A DNA stretch of 36,627 bases from Levilactobacillus andaensis (GCF_016861695.1 NZ_BOLP01000022.1:1-36627), one strand, 5' to 3'; shown: positions 1 through 8,208, numbered from the stretch's first letter. The notes: generated from the sequence alone by a model not told the origin. Translations and numbers: made by a program.

Positions 1-3
1 TTC

Positions 4-39
4 AAAAAAGAGGCCCAATTCGAAAATGAATTGAACCTC
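4..39 (-). terminator. Rho-independent terminator downstream of tsaD
   Basis: On the minus strand a 12-bp stem (GAGGTTCAATTC with GAATTGGGCCTC, including two G-U pairs) closes a 6-nt loop and is followed by TTTTTT. It lies about 100 bp beyond the tsaD stop and probably ends the tsaB-rimI-tsaD transcript. The plus strand has no T-tract here, so I call it one-directional. Confidence 0.8.
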
Positions 40-136
40 TCAAATTCCCCTCATCAACACCCGTTGACAAAGAGCCACTAAAAGCGCCGAAATCATCTCC
101 AATCAGAAGGTGGTCTCAGCGCCTATTTAAATCAGC

Positions 137-1180
137 TTATTTTACCGGATCAGCGACCCAGTCGAATTCCAAACTTGGGTCCGCATTCAATGTCGCATCG
201 GCGAAGACACCGTGACGGTAAGCCACTTCGGCGAATGCCCCAATCATAGCGGCGTTGTCGCCACATAGCTTCAACGGTGCTTTGACCAAGTGAGTCGTCG
301 GGTTACTGGACAGGTCACGTTCCAACCGTTCGCGCAAGCCCAGGTTAGCGGCGACCCCACCGGCCAGGATCAGCTGGTGGACCGGGTAATCGGCCAACGC
401 CTTTTGTGTCTTTTCAGCCAGCACGTCGACGACCGCCTGTTGGAAACTGGCGGCTAAGTCCTGCTTGCTGAGCGTCTCGCCAATTTGGTCGGCATGGTGG
501 GTGGTGTTGATGAAGGCGCTCTTCAACCCACTGAAACTAAAGTCGAAGTTGTCGTCCTTTTCCATCGCCCGCGGGAACTTGAACGTATCGTGACCTTGAT
601 GCGCCCATTCATCGACCGTCTTACCGGCTGGGTAGTTGACGCCCATGACCCGGCCGACCTTGTCGTAAGCTTCACCGGCCGCATCGTCACGCGTCTCACC
701 AATAATTTCAAATTGGTTCTCGGCTGGCATGTAGACCAGTTCCGTGTGCCCGCCGGAGACCAGCAAGGCCATCGCTGGAAATTCGATGGGTTCCACGTAA
801 CGCGCCGCATAAATGTGCCCCGCCATATGGTTCACGGGAATCAATGGCAAATTGTGGGCAAACGCCACCGTCTTGGCCGCGGTAACCCCAATCAACAGGG
901 CGCCAACCAGACCAGGACCGTACGTGACTGCCACAGCATCAAGGTCATCGTACCCCACTTCGGCTTCCGTTAAGGCATCCTTGATGCATAGCGTGACCTC
1001 TTCAATGTGGTGGCGACTGGCAACTTCCGGCACAACGCCGCCAAACCGCTGATGACTCTTGATCTGAGTTGCGACGATGTTCGACAGAATCTTTTTGCCG
1101 TCTTCAATGACCGCCACACTCGTCTCGTCACAACTTGATTCAAACGCTAAGATTAAATTTCGCTTTTCCGTTGGACTCAC
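137..1180 (-). CDS. tsaD: tRNA N6-adenosine threonylcarbamoyltransferase TsaD
   Basis: TsaD (347 aa, normal length) transfers the threonylcarbamoyl group to A37 of ANN-decoding tRNAs, working in the cytoplasm with TsaB and TsaE. The N-terminal ASKHA signature [11 protein letters not shown] is present (residues 11-21). The metal ligands are in H118-MAG-H122, and the C-terminal [10 protein letters not shown] motif supplies the third ligand. The start is GTG, with GAGGAAGAGGA immediately upstream. No internal start fits the family N-terminus better. It is last in the order tsaB-rimI-tsaD, but a terminator-like hairpin lies between it and rimI, so it may be expressed at a lower level. The function is essentially certain from the motifs and the tsaB/rimI neighbourhood. 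Confidence 0.97.
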   Translation of the reverse strand: MSPTEKRNLILAFESSCDETSVAVIEDGKKILSNIVATQIKSHQRFGGVVPEVASRHHIEEVTLCIKDALTEAEVGYDDLDAVAVTYGPGLVGALLIGVTAAKTVAFAHNLPLIPVNHMAGHIYAARYVEPIEFPAMALLVSGGHTELVYMPAENQFEIIGETRDDAAGEAYDKVGRVMGVNYPAGKTVDEWAHQGHDTFKFPRAMEKDDNFDFSFSGLKSAFINTTHHADQIGETLSKQDLAASFQQAVVDVLAEKTQKALADYPVHQLILAGGVAANLGLRERLERDLSSNPTTHLVKAPLKLCGDNAAMIGAFAEVAYRHGVFADATLNADPSLEFDWVADPVK

Positions 1181-1212
1181 TCCTCTTCCTCACTAATGCG
1201 CCAGCTACCCAC

Positions 1213-1243
1213 GAAAAAAACGAGTGGCCTAACGCCAACTCGT
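1213..1243 (-). terminator. Terminator-like hairpin between rimI and tsaD
   Basis: On the minus strand ACGAGT-(T)-GGC pairs with GCC-ACTCGT around a GTTAG loop and is followed directly by seven T residues. The hairpin begins just after the rimI stop at 1249 and ends about 33 bp before the tsaD start. It looks like an intrinsic terminator or partial attenuator inside an otherwise cotranscribed set. Confidence 0.7.
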
Positions 1244-1248
1244 CTTTG

Positions 1249-1836
1249 CTAGTCGGTTTCTTCCGGTTCTTCTTTTAAGTACAAGACCATGTCGGCCGCA
1301 TCTTCGTGGTCACCAAAATAGTACCCCCGCTTGATGCCGGTCTGTTCAAAATCCAAGTCGCGGTACAGCTTTTGGGCGTTATGATTTGACACACGCACCT
1401 CTAAGCTAACGGACTTGTAATTGAGTTGCTTGGCCTTTTTGATCATAATTCCCATCAGAAAACGGCCTAAGCCACGACCCTGAAATTCGGGCAAAACGGC
1501 AATATTTGTAATATGGGCATCGCGTGTCCGCTCGTCAAACGTACTGCCGATGAACGCCAGCAGCTTGTCGTTCTTCCGAATAACCAGATAGAGGCGGTCT
1601 TTCTCCCGCCGCAATTCGTTGGCAAATGCCGTGGAATCCCACGGTGCCTGACCGGCGTAAACGGCCCGCTCGATTTCAATCATTTCGGGGATATCGGTAA
1701 ACAGCGCTTTGGCGACAAAGTAAGTGACGTCATGAATCTCCACACGGTGATTCTTAACGTCCATCGTTTCTTCGCGCACCAGTTCCCGCCGGCTGCCGAA
1801 TACATTTTTATACCAGATTTTAAATTTTTTCAACAT
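1249..1836 (-). CDS. rimI: RimI-type ribosomal-protein / N-terminal acetyltransferase
   Basis: A GNAT-fold acetyltransferase of 195 aa. The acetyl-CoA loop is QGRGLG (119-124), preceded by the beta-4 stretch ITNIAVLPEF. Downstream, SLEVRVSNHNAQKLYRDLDF is the typical RimI Glu/Asn/Tyr region. The known RimI acetylates the N-terminus of ribosomal protein S18; in Firmicutes it is regularly encoded between tsaB and tsaD, as here. About 35-40 residues precede the GNAT core, making it longer than E. coli RimI. The ATG at 1836 has AAAAGGAA upstream at suitable distance and overlaps tsaB by 17 bp, so I keep it. M25 is a possible alternative. Substrate is inferred from family and position. Confidence 0.9.
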   Translation of the reverse strand: MLKKFKIWYKNVFGSRRELVREETMDVKNHRVEIHDVTYFVAKALFTDIPEMIEIERAVYAGQAPWDSTAFANELRREKDRLYLVIRKNDKLLAFIGSTFDERTRDAHITNIAVLPEFQGRGLGRFLMGIMIKKAKQLNYKSVSLEVRVSNHNAQKLYRDLDFEQTGIKRGYYFGDHEDAADMVLYLKEEPEETD

Positions 1837-2542
1837 AGGATTCGGGTTCCTTTTCTGGATTCTTAGCTCGCCATTCTGCTTCAGCCTGTGTCAAACGAAG
1901 ATAATTAGGCACGAAACGGTCAACATCGGTCACTGGTGGTAAGTCGCGACCCAACAGGCCAATTGTTGCCACCTGGGGCAGGTTTAACCACGAACTCACG
2001 GCTGGTGTCGCTGCAGAAATCGTCGTACTGATCAGGTCGGTAAAGTGGTCAGCGTCGCCCAAGAACCAGACGGGTTCCGCGTACTCCTTGACCTCGGTCA
2101 GAAAGTCGGTCACATTCGTGTGTGCATCGTCGATGACGGCAACGGGACGGCCCTTTTGAATGCGGTACAACCCCGCAAAGACGTTTTGGTTGCGGGCATC
2201 AAACAGTGGTGCCACTAATGCGCCCTCAACTGGCACGTTGGCGGCCAAGGTCGCCAGACTGGAAACCGCCACTAAGTCGATGTTTAACGTCGCCGCCAAT
2301 GTCTTGGCCGTGGTGACTGCGATACGGATACCGGTATATGACCCGGGACCAGCAGCTACAACGACGCGATTTAGGTCAGTGGGCTTCAGATCAGCCATTG
2401 CCAACAAGCGTTCGATCTCTGGTAATAAATATTCCGCGTGTTTCTGATGAACCGTCACGGTAATTGCCGCGAGCACCGTTGCGTCGTCTAATACGGCGAC
2501 ACTCAGTGGTCGATTCGATGTATCAATTGCTAAAATCTTCAT
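1820..2542 (-). CDS. tsaB: tRNA t6A biosynthesis scaffold protein TsaB
   Basis: TsaB (240 aa) is an ASKHA-fold, non-catalytic partner of TsaD in tRNA t6A37 formation. The N-terminus MKILAIDTSNRPLSVAVL and the segment VVVAAGPGSYTGIRIAVTTAK (about residues 61-81) are diagnostic. ATG start; the ribosome site AAAGGGGA lies about 13 nt upstream. It is the first gene of tsaB-rimI-tsaD and overlaps rimI by 17 bp. A promoter candidate lies at 2686-2714, giving a roughly 140-nt leader that contains an imperfect hairpin (AAAGCGG ... CCGCTTT, 2613-2642). Confidence 0.95.
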   Translation of the reverse strand: MKILAIDTSNRPLSVAVLDDATVLAAITVTVHQKHAEYLLPEIERLLAMADLKPTDLNRVVVAAGPGSYTGIRIAVTTAKTLAATLNIDLVAVSSLATLAANVPVEGALVAPLFDARNQNVFAGLYRIQKGRPVAVIDDAHTNVTDFLTEVKEYAEPVWFLGDADHFTDLISTTISAATPAVSSWLNLPQVATIGLLGRDLPPVTDVDRFVPNYLRLTQAEAEWRAKNPEKEPESYVEKI

Positions 2543-2685
2543 GATTACTTGGGGTCCCCTTTAATTTGTTTCGCCGCCACAGCTTGACCTGCTGCCAACC
2601 ATTAAATGTGAAAAGCGGCGGCCATGACACTCCACCGCTTTGTTAAGGTCCGGTTACTTTTTCCGTTTACTGACTTTATCAGTTT

Positions 2686-2714
2686 ACTATACTACCACAA
2701 AGCGGGGTGAACAA
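2686..2714 (-). promoter_or_regulatory. Candidate sigma-A promoter for tsaB-rimI-tsaD
   Basis: On the minus strand TTGTTC (2709-2714) is followed by a 17-bp spacer and TATAGT (2686-2691). The -10 is good and the -35 only partial. It faces tsaB and lies between that gene and the repeat at 2764, consistent with tsaB having a start separate from the rsmI/thioesterase chain. Confidence 0.5.
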
Positions 2715-2763
2715 CACCTTCCCTGCTTACTTTTCCAAAAAGCTAAAGATTGACTGTTTTCCG

Positions 2764-3072
2764 GTCGCCTTACCGGTCGCCAGCTATGGGCTGGAACGGT
2801 GCGGACACAACTTGAAGCCTCGAAAACCGCGAGTCTTCAAGGTTGGTCTTCTGCTAAGCTGACGACCTCTCGGCTTACACTGTCGATCTATGGCACATGA
2901 CAGCCCTAACTATTATGACTCAACTGCTTATAATGGACATTACCCTGAAAATTCACGGACATCATTTGCCCTCAACGTCTGCCGCAACCATAATCAGTCT
3001 AAGGCGGAAGCCCGTTCTCTGGCTGGAGACGTTCCCCCACAACAGATGGAATCCCTGACAGCCGCAGTGCGA
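2764..3072 (+). repeat. Composite intergenic repeat, copy 1 (A-mid-B, truncated arms)
   Basis: Module A begins at about 2766 (CGCCTTACCGG, then the tract TATGGGCTGGAACGGTGCGG) and ends with GACCTCTCGGCTTACAC near 2880. It lacks the 3' arm containing AGCCCATATCTG that other copies have. A middle hairpin (ATTATGACT ... TTATAAT) lies near 2912-2934. Module B (about 3000-3072) retains only its right half: GGAAGCCCG, GGCTGGAGACGTTC and GGAATCCCTGACAGCCGCAGTGC. The copy ends about 18 bp beyond the stop codon of the thioesterase gene (minus strand). The rest of the 2543-3090 gap holds the tsaB promoter and leader; I see no gene in it. Confidence 0.8.
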
Positions 3073-3090
3073 CCAGCTACCACAATTTCT

Positions 3091-3837
3091 TTAGTCCGTC
3101 CATTGAACCGTTGCGCGAACGGCAGTTGTCTCACCGAAACTGACCGTGTGCTGCGTCGTTGTGAGCTCCGGTTGCGTCACCGTGCTAGTGACCTGCTGAC
3201 CGTACTTAACTTCATTTTCAAAACGAATACGGACATCTGTCGCATGATGCTGCCGCAAGAATTCGGCGGGCAAGGTGTCCAGCATCCAGTCAAAGTAGTG
3301 CGCGTTATTCACGTGACCATTGTGATCGATATCGAAGTAACGGACCGTGTAGGGCTTCACCCGACTCGTTGCCGTGGCGTCATCCTTATCCGGTCGGGGC
3401 AACCGCGGTAACCGTGTCACGGGCTCACTATGATATGGCGCCATGATTTCAGCCGGAATCGTCGCAATCTTGCGCGTTTCGTAGCTCATCGTGACCCAGA
3501 TGCCTTCACCGTACGCCAACTGTTTGCCAGTCGCATCAAGCAACCAGTATTCACGGTACGCGAAGTAACGGTTGTAGGCCGTCGCCCGCGTTTTGACAGT
3601 AACGGTCTCACCCGTTCGGGGCAGTCGGTCAATTTGAACATGATACTGCGTGACGACCCAGCCCACGCCCAAGCTTTGGATCTTTTCGGTCGTGATGCCC
3701 AGGTCGGCGTTCTGGTCTTCGGAGACCAAGACAAAGAGGTCAATGAGCTTCGCCAACGTTAACTGGTCGGTGTCATCGGCCTCATAATATACGATACGGT
3801 GTTTTTCGGAAAATTCGTTTGCTGCCACCTGGGTCAC
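3091..3837 (-). CDS. Acyl-ACP thioesterase (FatA/FatB-like family)
   Basis: A 248-aa double hot-dog protein resembling the acyl-ACP thioesterase family (Pfam Acyl-ACP_TE). It would release fatty acids from acyl-ACP in the cytoplasm. The second hot-dog carries RYFDIDHNGHVNNAHYFDW (about residues 166-184), which holds the conserved Asp/Asn/His catalytic region; the first has VGWVVTQYHVQIDRLPRTGE. The listed GTG start overlaps the rsmI stop by 4 bp (GTGA). Its GAGGA sequence abuts it, though, so the in-frame GTG three codons later, 8 nt from GGAG, is a real alternative start. Such thioesterases are common beside rsmI in lactobacilli. Substrate chain length cannot be read from sequence. Confidence 0.88.
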   Translation of the reverse strand: MTQVAANEFSEKHRIVYYEADDTDQLTLAKLIDLFVLVSEDQNADLGITTEKIQSLGVGWVVTQYHVQIDRLPRTGETVTVKTRATAYNRYFAYREYWLLDATGKQLAYGEGIWVTMSYETRKIATIPAEIMAPYHSEPVTRLPRLPRPDKDDATATSRVKPYTVRYFDIDHNGHVNNAHYFDWMLDTLPAEFLRQHHATDVRIRFENEVKYGQQVTSTVTQPELTTTQHTVSFGETTAVRATVQWTD

Positions 3838-4715
3838 TCCTCGTCTAAATGATGATAGGTCCGGTAGACCTCTTGTTTCTTCAAGCCACGTAAATTGGCG
3901 ACCTCTTTGATGGCCGCATTCGGCTTGTCGCCGGCAGCAATCAACCGATCGACTTGTACCTCAACGGGTTCACTCAGGTCAACCGCCGTTGTAGCGGTGG
4001 TCGTCGGCGCGGGGTTCCCCCCAACTAAGACAACGAACTCACCCCGAACCGTGTCCGTAGCTGCCCATTCGGCAAGTTCGGCCAAGCTCCCCCGGAGAAA
4101 TTCCTCGTAGCGCTTTGTTAACTCGCGGCAAAGGACGGCCGGTCGATCATCGCCAAAACCAGCGGCCAAGTTCTGTAAGGTCTTTTTCAACCGGTGCGGT
4201 GCTTCATAGAAAATCAACGTTTCCGGCCGTTGGGACAAGCTGTCGATCTCCGAACGCTGGTCCTTTGGCTTGCGGTCCAAGAAACCGTAGAAATAAAACG
4301 GTTGGGGGGCTAGCCCGGACGCAATCAACGCGGTCAAACCGGCATTTGCACCGGGTAACGGCACGACTGGAATGTGCGCGTCGATACAAGCATTGACCAG
4401 TTCGTGGCCGGGATCCGAAATGGATGGCATCCCCGCGTCACTGACCTGGGCGATCTGCATCCCCGCCTGTAACTTGGCCACCAGTTGGGGAATCCGTTCC
4501 TGCGTGTTGTGCTCGTGAAAACTGATTTGTTTAGTTTCAATTTCAAAATGATTTAATAATTTCTGGGTGTTACGCGTATCCTCGGCGGCAATCAAATCCG
4601 CATCCTTCAGGGTCTTAACCGCCCGAAAGGTCATATCGTCGAGGTTACCGATGGGCGTGGGCACTAAATAAAGATGGCCAATCGCTTCGGCTTGAAAACT
4701 TCGTCGTCGTTCCAT
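3834..4715 (-). CDS. rsmI: 16S rRNA (cytidine1402-2'-O)-methyltransferase RsmI
   Basis: RsmI (293 aa) methylates the 2'-O of C1402 in the 16S rRNA decoding centre using SAM. The tetrapyrrole-methylase fold is clear: LYLVPTPIGNLDDMTFRA near the N-terminus, IAAEDTRNT, VSDAGMPSISDPGHELV, PLPGANAGLTALIASGL, and a C-terminal helical tail typical of RsmI. ATG start with AGGAGG 10 nt upstream. The gene is 14 bp from yabA and overlaps the thioesterase start by 4 bp, so it is cotranscribed with the tmk-yaaQ-holB-yabA chain. This is the canonical yabA-rsmI pair of Firmicutes. Confidence 0.96.
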   Translation of the reverse strand: MERRRSFQAEAIGHLYLVPTPIGNLDDMTFRAVKTLKDADLIAAEDTRNTQKLLNHFEIETKQISFHEHNTQERIPQLVAKLQAGMQIAQVSDAGMPSISDPGHELVNACIDAHIPVVPLPGANAGLTALIASGLAPQPFYFYGFLDRKPKDQRSEIDSLSQRPETLIFYEAPHRLKKTLQNLAAGFGDDRPAVLCRELTKRYEEFLRGSLAELAEWAATDTVRGEFVVLVGGNPAPTTTATTAVDLSEPVEVQVDRLIAAGDKPNAAIKEVANLRGLKKQEVYRTYHHLDEE

Positions 4716-4729
4716 GTGGTGCTGACCTC

Positions 4730-5068
4730 CTACTGATCACGATAAATAACTTCTAAGCAAAAGGCGCACTCTTCGTCTTGTTTACGGCGCGTCCCGTAAA
4801 ATTCACGGCAGACGTGAAAGCCCTCTTCATAGAGCTTTTCCAAAATCTGTCGCGACTTGGAGAGTCCTTGGGGGGTCTCCGGGTCTTCTGGCAAGGTCTT
4901 TTGCAGCTCCCGTACCAGATCACGCAACCGCTGATTTTCAATTTCCAACTCGGCATTGTGCTCAAACACCTGCGTCATTTCAGTCTGTAAGTCACCGAAC
5001 TGGGCGGACATTTGCTGTAGCTGATCCTCTAAGCTTTTAAATTGCTCGTAAACTTCTTGTTTATCCAA
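4730..5068 (-). CDS. yabA: Replication initiation-control protein YabA
   Basis: YabA (112 aa) binds DnaA and DnaN and restrains replication initiation. The first ~60 residues form a coiled coil with regularly spaced leucines and glutamines. The C-terminus holds a zinc-binding set: H85, C87, C101 and C104 (HVC ... CAFC). Translation starts at TTG with a strong GGAGGGG 6 nt upstream; no in-frame ATG fits. It lies 26 bp after holB and 14 bp before rsmI in the conserved order. No yaaT/ricT (PSP1) gene is found between holB and yabA, although Bacillus has one there. Confidence 0.95.
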   Translation of the reverse strand: MDKQEVYEQFKSLEDQLQQMSAQFGDLQTEMTQVFEHNAELEIENQRLRDLVRELQKTLPEDPETPQGLSKSRQILEKLYEEGFHVCREFYGTRRKQDEECAFCLEVIYRDQ

Positions 5069-5094
5069 TTGCCACCCCTCCCTGCTAAACTAAG

Positions 5095-6111
5095 CTAGCG
5101 CGTGACTTGCGCCAAAATCTGAAGTGTTAATGCCTCTAAAATCGTCTGAAAGTTCATGTTACCGGCCAATTGACCCCGGGTGCCCAGTGTCAAGGTCATC
5201 ACGTTCACCAACTGGTCGATGCTCAACTGTTGGCCCACCTGCTGACTGGCAGTGGCTACCTGGGGAAAGGCCAGATCATCGCTAGCGACCCGCCCCGTTT
5301 GTTGCCGGAGCGCATCATGCCAGACCTGAACGAGCATATCGAGTAGCACGCCTTGGCGGTCACGGTTCAATGCCAATGGCAAGAGCTCCGTTTGAACCCG
5401 CACAAAGGCCCTTTCGTCACCCTGCGTACAGGCGCTGAACCATTGGCCAACCTTGGCTTGGGCGTCTTTTAACCAGTCATCCGTCGTCAGCTCCTGGGCC
5501 GCGCTGACACTTTCCGTCAGTGTTGCCAGCAGATAGCGTTGACTAGGTGCCACCCCGGCCTTTTCCAAGGCTTGGGCAAAGGCTTGCGGGGCAACTTGTA
5601 AGAAATCGACCACTTGTGTCCGCGATAAAATCGTTGGTAGAATCAAGTTCTTATTCGCCGTTAACAGAAGCGCGACCGTGTTACCGACGGGTTCTTCAAT
5701 AAATTTCAGCAGACTATTCGCTGCCCCCGTCGTCATCCGGTCGACCTGATCAATGATAAAGATTTTCTGATTACCTTCCACGGCACTCTTGGTAAACTCT
5801 GATTTTAGGTAACGCACCTGATCGACCTTGATCCGTTGCCCGTCTGGAATGACACTGACCACATCAGGATGGTCACCGGCCAAGATTCGCCGACATTCGG
5901 GACACTGACCACAGGGCAAGCCCGCGGCAGTCACATGCTGACAAAATAACCGCATGGCAATGACCGTAGCGAGTTCCTGACGACCGGTCCCATCGGCACC
6001 ATTAAATAAATACGCGTGCGCCAAATGGTTGGTCTGTACCAAGTGCATGAAATGTGTTGTCAGCTCTGGTTGTAGGCGCTGAATCGTGGCGACTACGGCT
6101 TCTTCCGTCAT
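5095..6111 (-). CDS. holB: DNA polymerase III subunit delta' (HolB)
   Basis: A 338-aa clamp-loader subunit that works with DnaX and HolA to load the beta clamp. The AAA+ P-loop is degenerate (GADGTGR, 38-44, with Arg where a Walker lysine would be), as expected for the non-ATPase delta' subunit. Zinc cysteines are C57, C67, C70 and C73. VDQVRYLKSEFTKSA, KIFIIDQVDRMTTGAANSLLKFIEEP and the SRTQ sensor are present. ATG start with AGGAGG 4 nt upstream. Eight bp separate it from yaaQ, so translation is probably coupled. Confidence 0.96.
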   Translation of the reverse strand: MTEEAVVATIQRLQPELTTHFMHLVQTNHLAHAYLFNGADGTGRQELATVIAMRLFCQHVTAAGLPCGQCPECRRILAGDHPDVVSVIPDGQRIKVDQVRYLKSEFTKSAVEGNQKIFIIDQVDRMTTGAANSLLKFIEEPVGNTVALLLTANKNLILPTILSRTQVVDFLQVAPQAFAQALEKAGVAPSQRYLLATLTESVSAAQELTTDDWLKDAQAKVGQWFSACTQGDERAFVRVQTELLPLALNRDRQGVLLDMLVQVWHDALRQQTGRVASDDLAFPQVATASQQVGQQLSIDQLVNVMTLTLGTRGQLAGNMNFQTILEALTLQILAQVTR

Positions 6112-6119
6112 GGTGCCTC

Positions 6120-6449
6120 CTAAAAGCGGTGGAACTGGTCAACGGGTAAGACGAAGACCGTCGCCCCACCGACCTGAACCTCGACTGGGTACGAAGATGT
6201 ACTGTCAAGCTGTGCATCCAAATTGACTGGTGGTGTCATAAACTGTTGTCGGGTATGACTGGCAGCCTTGATCATGTCCAAGACCTCATCGACCCGCTCG
6301 TCTTCCAGTCCAATCATAAACGTCGTGTTCCCTGACTTCAAAAAACCACCGGTCGTGGACAGTCGCGTTGCGCGAATATCGTTGTCGATAAACTGGTTGC
6401 TGAGTCGATTAGCGTCCTTGTCTTGGACGATTGCAATCAATAATTTCAT
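6120..6449 (-). CDS. darA: PII-like cyclic-di-AMP receptor DarA/PstA (YaaQ)
   Basis: A 109-aa trimeric PII-like protein that binds c-di-AMP in the cytoplasm; its downstream partners are not well defined. Family marks are MKLLIAIVQDKDA at the N-terminus and RATRLSTTGGFLKSGNTTFMIG (26-47), which forms the nucleotide-binding base. The C-terminal VQVGGATVFVLPVDQFHRF is also characteristic. ATG start with GGGAGGAATTTAA upstream. It lies between tmk and holB, the standard location of yaaQ. Confidence 0.95.
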   Translation of the reverse strand: MKLLIAIVQDKDANRLSNQFIDNDIRATRLSTTGGFLKSGNTTFMIGLEDERVDEVLDMIKAASHTRQQFMTPPVNLDAQLDSTSSYPVEVQVGGATVFVLPVDQFHRF

Positions 6450-6475
6450 TTAAATTCCTCCCTCAAATGCCGGTT

Positions 6476-7132
6476 TTAAAAGTAACGCTGTGCCGTTTGC
6501 CTAATCAATGTCAACGCTTGGGCCACAACTTGGTCTGGCGCCTGGGTGGCATCGATCAATTTAATCCGGTCTGGATGGGCGGCCTGTAGCCGTAAGTAAG
6601 CGGCACGGACCCGGTCATGGAAGGTCTCCTGTTCAACATCGAGACGATCGACCTTGTTGGGATCTCGGTGGGCCTGAATGCGTTTCAGCCCAACTTCGGC
6701 CGGTACGTCGAAATAGATCGTCAGGTCAGGCAACAAACCATCGGTCGCGAATTCATTCATGCGGGCAACCTCGGCTTCACCGATCTGCCGGCCGGCCCCT
6801 TGATAGGCCACCGAGCTGTCCACATATCGGTCACACAAGACAAGCTTGTCCGCCGTCAAGGCCGGTAGAATCGTCTGTGCCAAATGTTGCCGCCGCGCTG
6901 CCGCATATAGCAGGGCTTCGGTCCGATAATCCATATCCGTATTGGCACGATCTAAAATAATCGCCCGAATACTTTCCGAAATCGGGTTACCCCCGGGCTC
7001 TCTAGTAATCGTCAACTGGTCACCTAATAAGGGCTGAATCTGCGCCGTAATCGTGTTCAAAGCACTGGTTTTCCCGGCGCCGTCTGGTCCTTCAAAGCTA
7101 ATAAACGTTCCTGACAAAATACTCGACCCCAT
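6476..7132 (-). CDS. tmk: Thymidylate kinase
   Basis: Tmk phosphorylates dTMP to dTDP. The P-loop GPDGAGKTS, TREPGG, CDRYVDSSVAYQG and the LID region (HRDPNKVDRLD) are all present; length is 218 aa. The ATG at 7132 has no ribosome site and lies only about 10 nt from the predicted transcription start of the promoter at 7150-7178. An in-frame TTG at 7117 has AATGGGG 9 nt upstream and gives the family-typical start MSGTFISFEGPDGAGKT. I think TTG at 7117 (213 aa) is the true start. It is the first gene of the tmk-yaaQ-holB-yabA-rsmI-thioesterase unit. Confidence 0.95.
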   Translation of the reverse strand: MGSSILSGTFISFEGPDGAGKTSALNTITAQIQPLLGDQLTITREPGGNPISESIRAIILDRANTDMDYRTEALLYAAARRQHLAQTILPALTADKLVLCDRYVDSSVAYQGAGRQIGEAEVARMNEFATDGLLPDLTIYFDVPAEVGLKRIQAHRDPNKVDRLDVEQETFHDRVRAAYLRLQAAHPDRIKLIDATQAPDQVVAQALTLIRQTAQRYF

Positions 7133-7149
7133 TTTTGATTGATAGGTAT

Positions 7150-7178
7150 ATTGTACTTGAATTCAGAATTGATGTCTA
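7150..7178 (-). promoter_or_regulatory. Promoter of the tmk operon
   Basis: On the minus strand TAGACA (7173-7178), a 17-bp spacer and TACAAT (7150-7155) make a strong sigma-A promoter. It sits in the gap between the exopolysaccharide operon and tmk, so tmk does not depend on read-through from that operon. The remaining gap (7180-7347) shows no clear terminator or gene. Confidence 0.8.
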
Positions 7179-7347
7179 TTTGCAACGCCAGCTTTCAACC
7201 AGTTTTCCTGAGGAATTTGACTCATTTCTAACCAGTTTGTACTGACCACCTGCGGCTCAAACTGAGTTTTTCAATAACGGTTACTTAAATCGAGGCCACC
7301 GCACTGCCTCACAACGTACGCGCTGAAAGGACTACTAGCTAGCCTAC

Positions 7348-8208
7348 CTATACGTCATACTCCGTTTCCTTAATCCCCGCATTCATCAAGTCATACGGAT
7401 TCTTCATCTTTTCTGGATCCCAACTAGCAACGCCGACTACCAGCCGAACTTCTAAGTTGGCCAACTCTGTATCCTTCGGCAGCGCTTCCGTAAATTTATC
7501 CTTGATGCGTTTGGCAGCAATGTTGGCCCCATCAGCATTAGTGAAGAGCAACACCGCCCACGTTGGGTTATTCCGGTCAATGAGATAGGTAATATCATTG
7601 GTCCGCATAGCATCTTTGATGGTTGCCGAGACTAGTTTCAATAGCGCCGTCATCTGCGTGTCACTGACCATACTACGCATCTCTTGGAAGTATCGAATAC
7701 GGACGATCATGGTCGTAACGGGCAGATCAAAGCGGCGATTCGTTTCGGTAAAGACCGCAGTATCTTCAATATAAGAGACCGTTGTTCGCAGATTTGTGGC
7801 CTCGTCAAAGGCGCCCCGTTCAACCAGATCACTACGCAACTTCGCATTCTCCGTTTGCAGTCGCCTTGCATGGACCGTCATGCCATAAAACGTCACCGAC
7901 AACAGCAACGGCAAAACTAACCAATACGTCAGGCTCCAAATAAAGTCCTGGGGGTTCAACTGCTCCTCATAAATTGCAAAGACAATCTGCGCAAAAATAA
8001 ACGCCAAATTAACCAGCAATCCGGTAACCATCCCCCAAAAATACGTGAGTAAAATCAGGCAAAAAGTCACACCCAAGAAAAGCACGTTAACCAACAAGAA
8101 GTGTGTATGGGTGGCGGCCATGCCGATTCCTAATCCCCCTAGCAAGGCCAGGAACAAAATCAAGTAGATATCCGTCAGCCAACTATCTCGACCTGCATGT
8201 CTAATCAT
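7348..8208 (-). CDS. Membrane c-di-GMP receptor with degenerate GGDEF domain (PssE-like)
   Basis: A 286-aa protein with about four membrane segments in residues 12-110, a short linker, then a GGDEF-fold domain (about 130-286). Where an active cyclase has the GGDEF loop, this protein reads DRNNP (211-215), so it cannot make c-di-GMP. The inhibitory-site motif is kept as R202-T-N-D205, at the expected spacing just before that loop. Other GGDEF-fold segments are recognisable (FDEATNLRTTV, WAVLLFTNADGANIAAKRI). This is the arrangement of Listeria PssE, an I-site receptor that activates exopolysaccharide synthesis. It overlaps the BcsB-like gene by 8 bp and is last in the operon. c-di-GMP binding is inferred from the I-site. 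Confidence 0.85.
   Translation of the reverse strand: MIRHAGRDSWLTDIYLILFLALLGGLGIGMAATHTHFLLVNVLFLGVTFCLILLTYFWGMVTGLLVNLAFIFAQIVFAIYEEQLNPQDFIWSLTYWLVLPLLLSVTFYGMTVHARRLQTENAKLRSDLVERGAFDEATNLRTTVSYIEDTAVFTETNRRFDLPVTTMIVRIRYFQEMRSMVSDTQMTALLKLVSATIKDAMRTNDITYLIDRNNPTWAVLLFTNADGANIAAKRIKDKFTEALPKDTELANLEVRLVVGVASWDPEKMKNPYDLMNAGIKETEYDV

Noticed and set aside
485..973. Long plus-strand open frame antisense to tsaD
   Set aside because: It overlaps a fully supported tsaD on the other strand, has no ribosome site and no recognisable motif; it is a codon-bias shadow.
2613..2642. Hairpin AAAGCGG...CCGCTTT as a terminator of the thioesterase operon
   Set aside because: The stem is imperfect and the minus-strand T-tract is only TTTTC. 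It also lies downstream of the tsaB promoter candidate, so a leader structure is as likely.
2890..3411. Plus-strand open frame of 173 codons across the repeat and the thioesterase 3' end
   Set aside because: It runs through an intergenic repeat and then antisense to the thioesterase gene, with no ribosome site.
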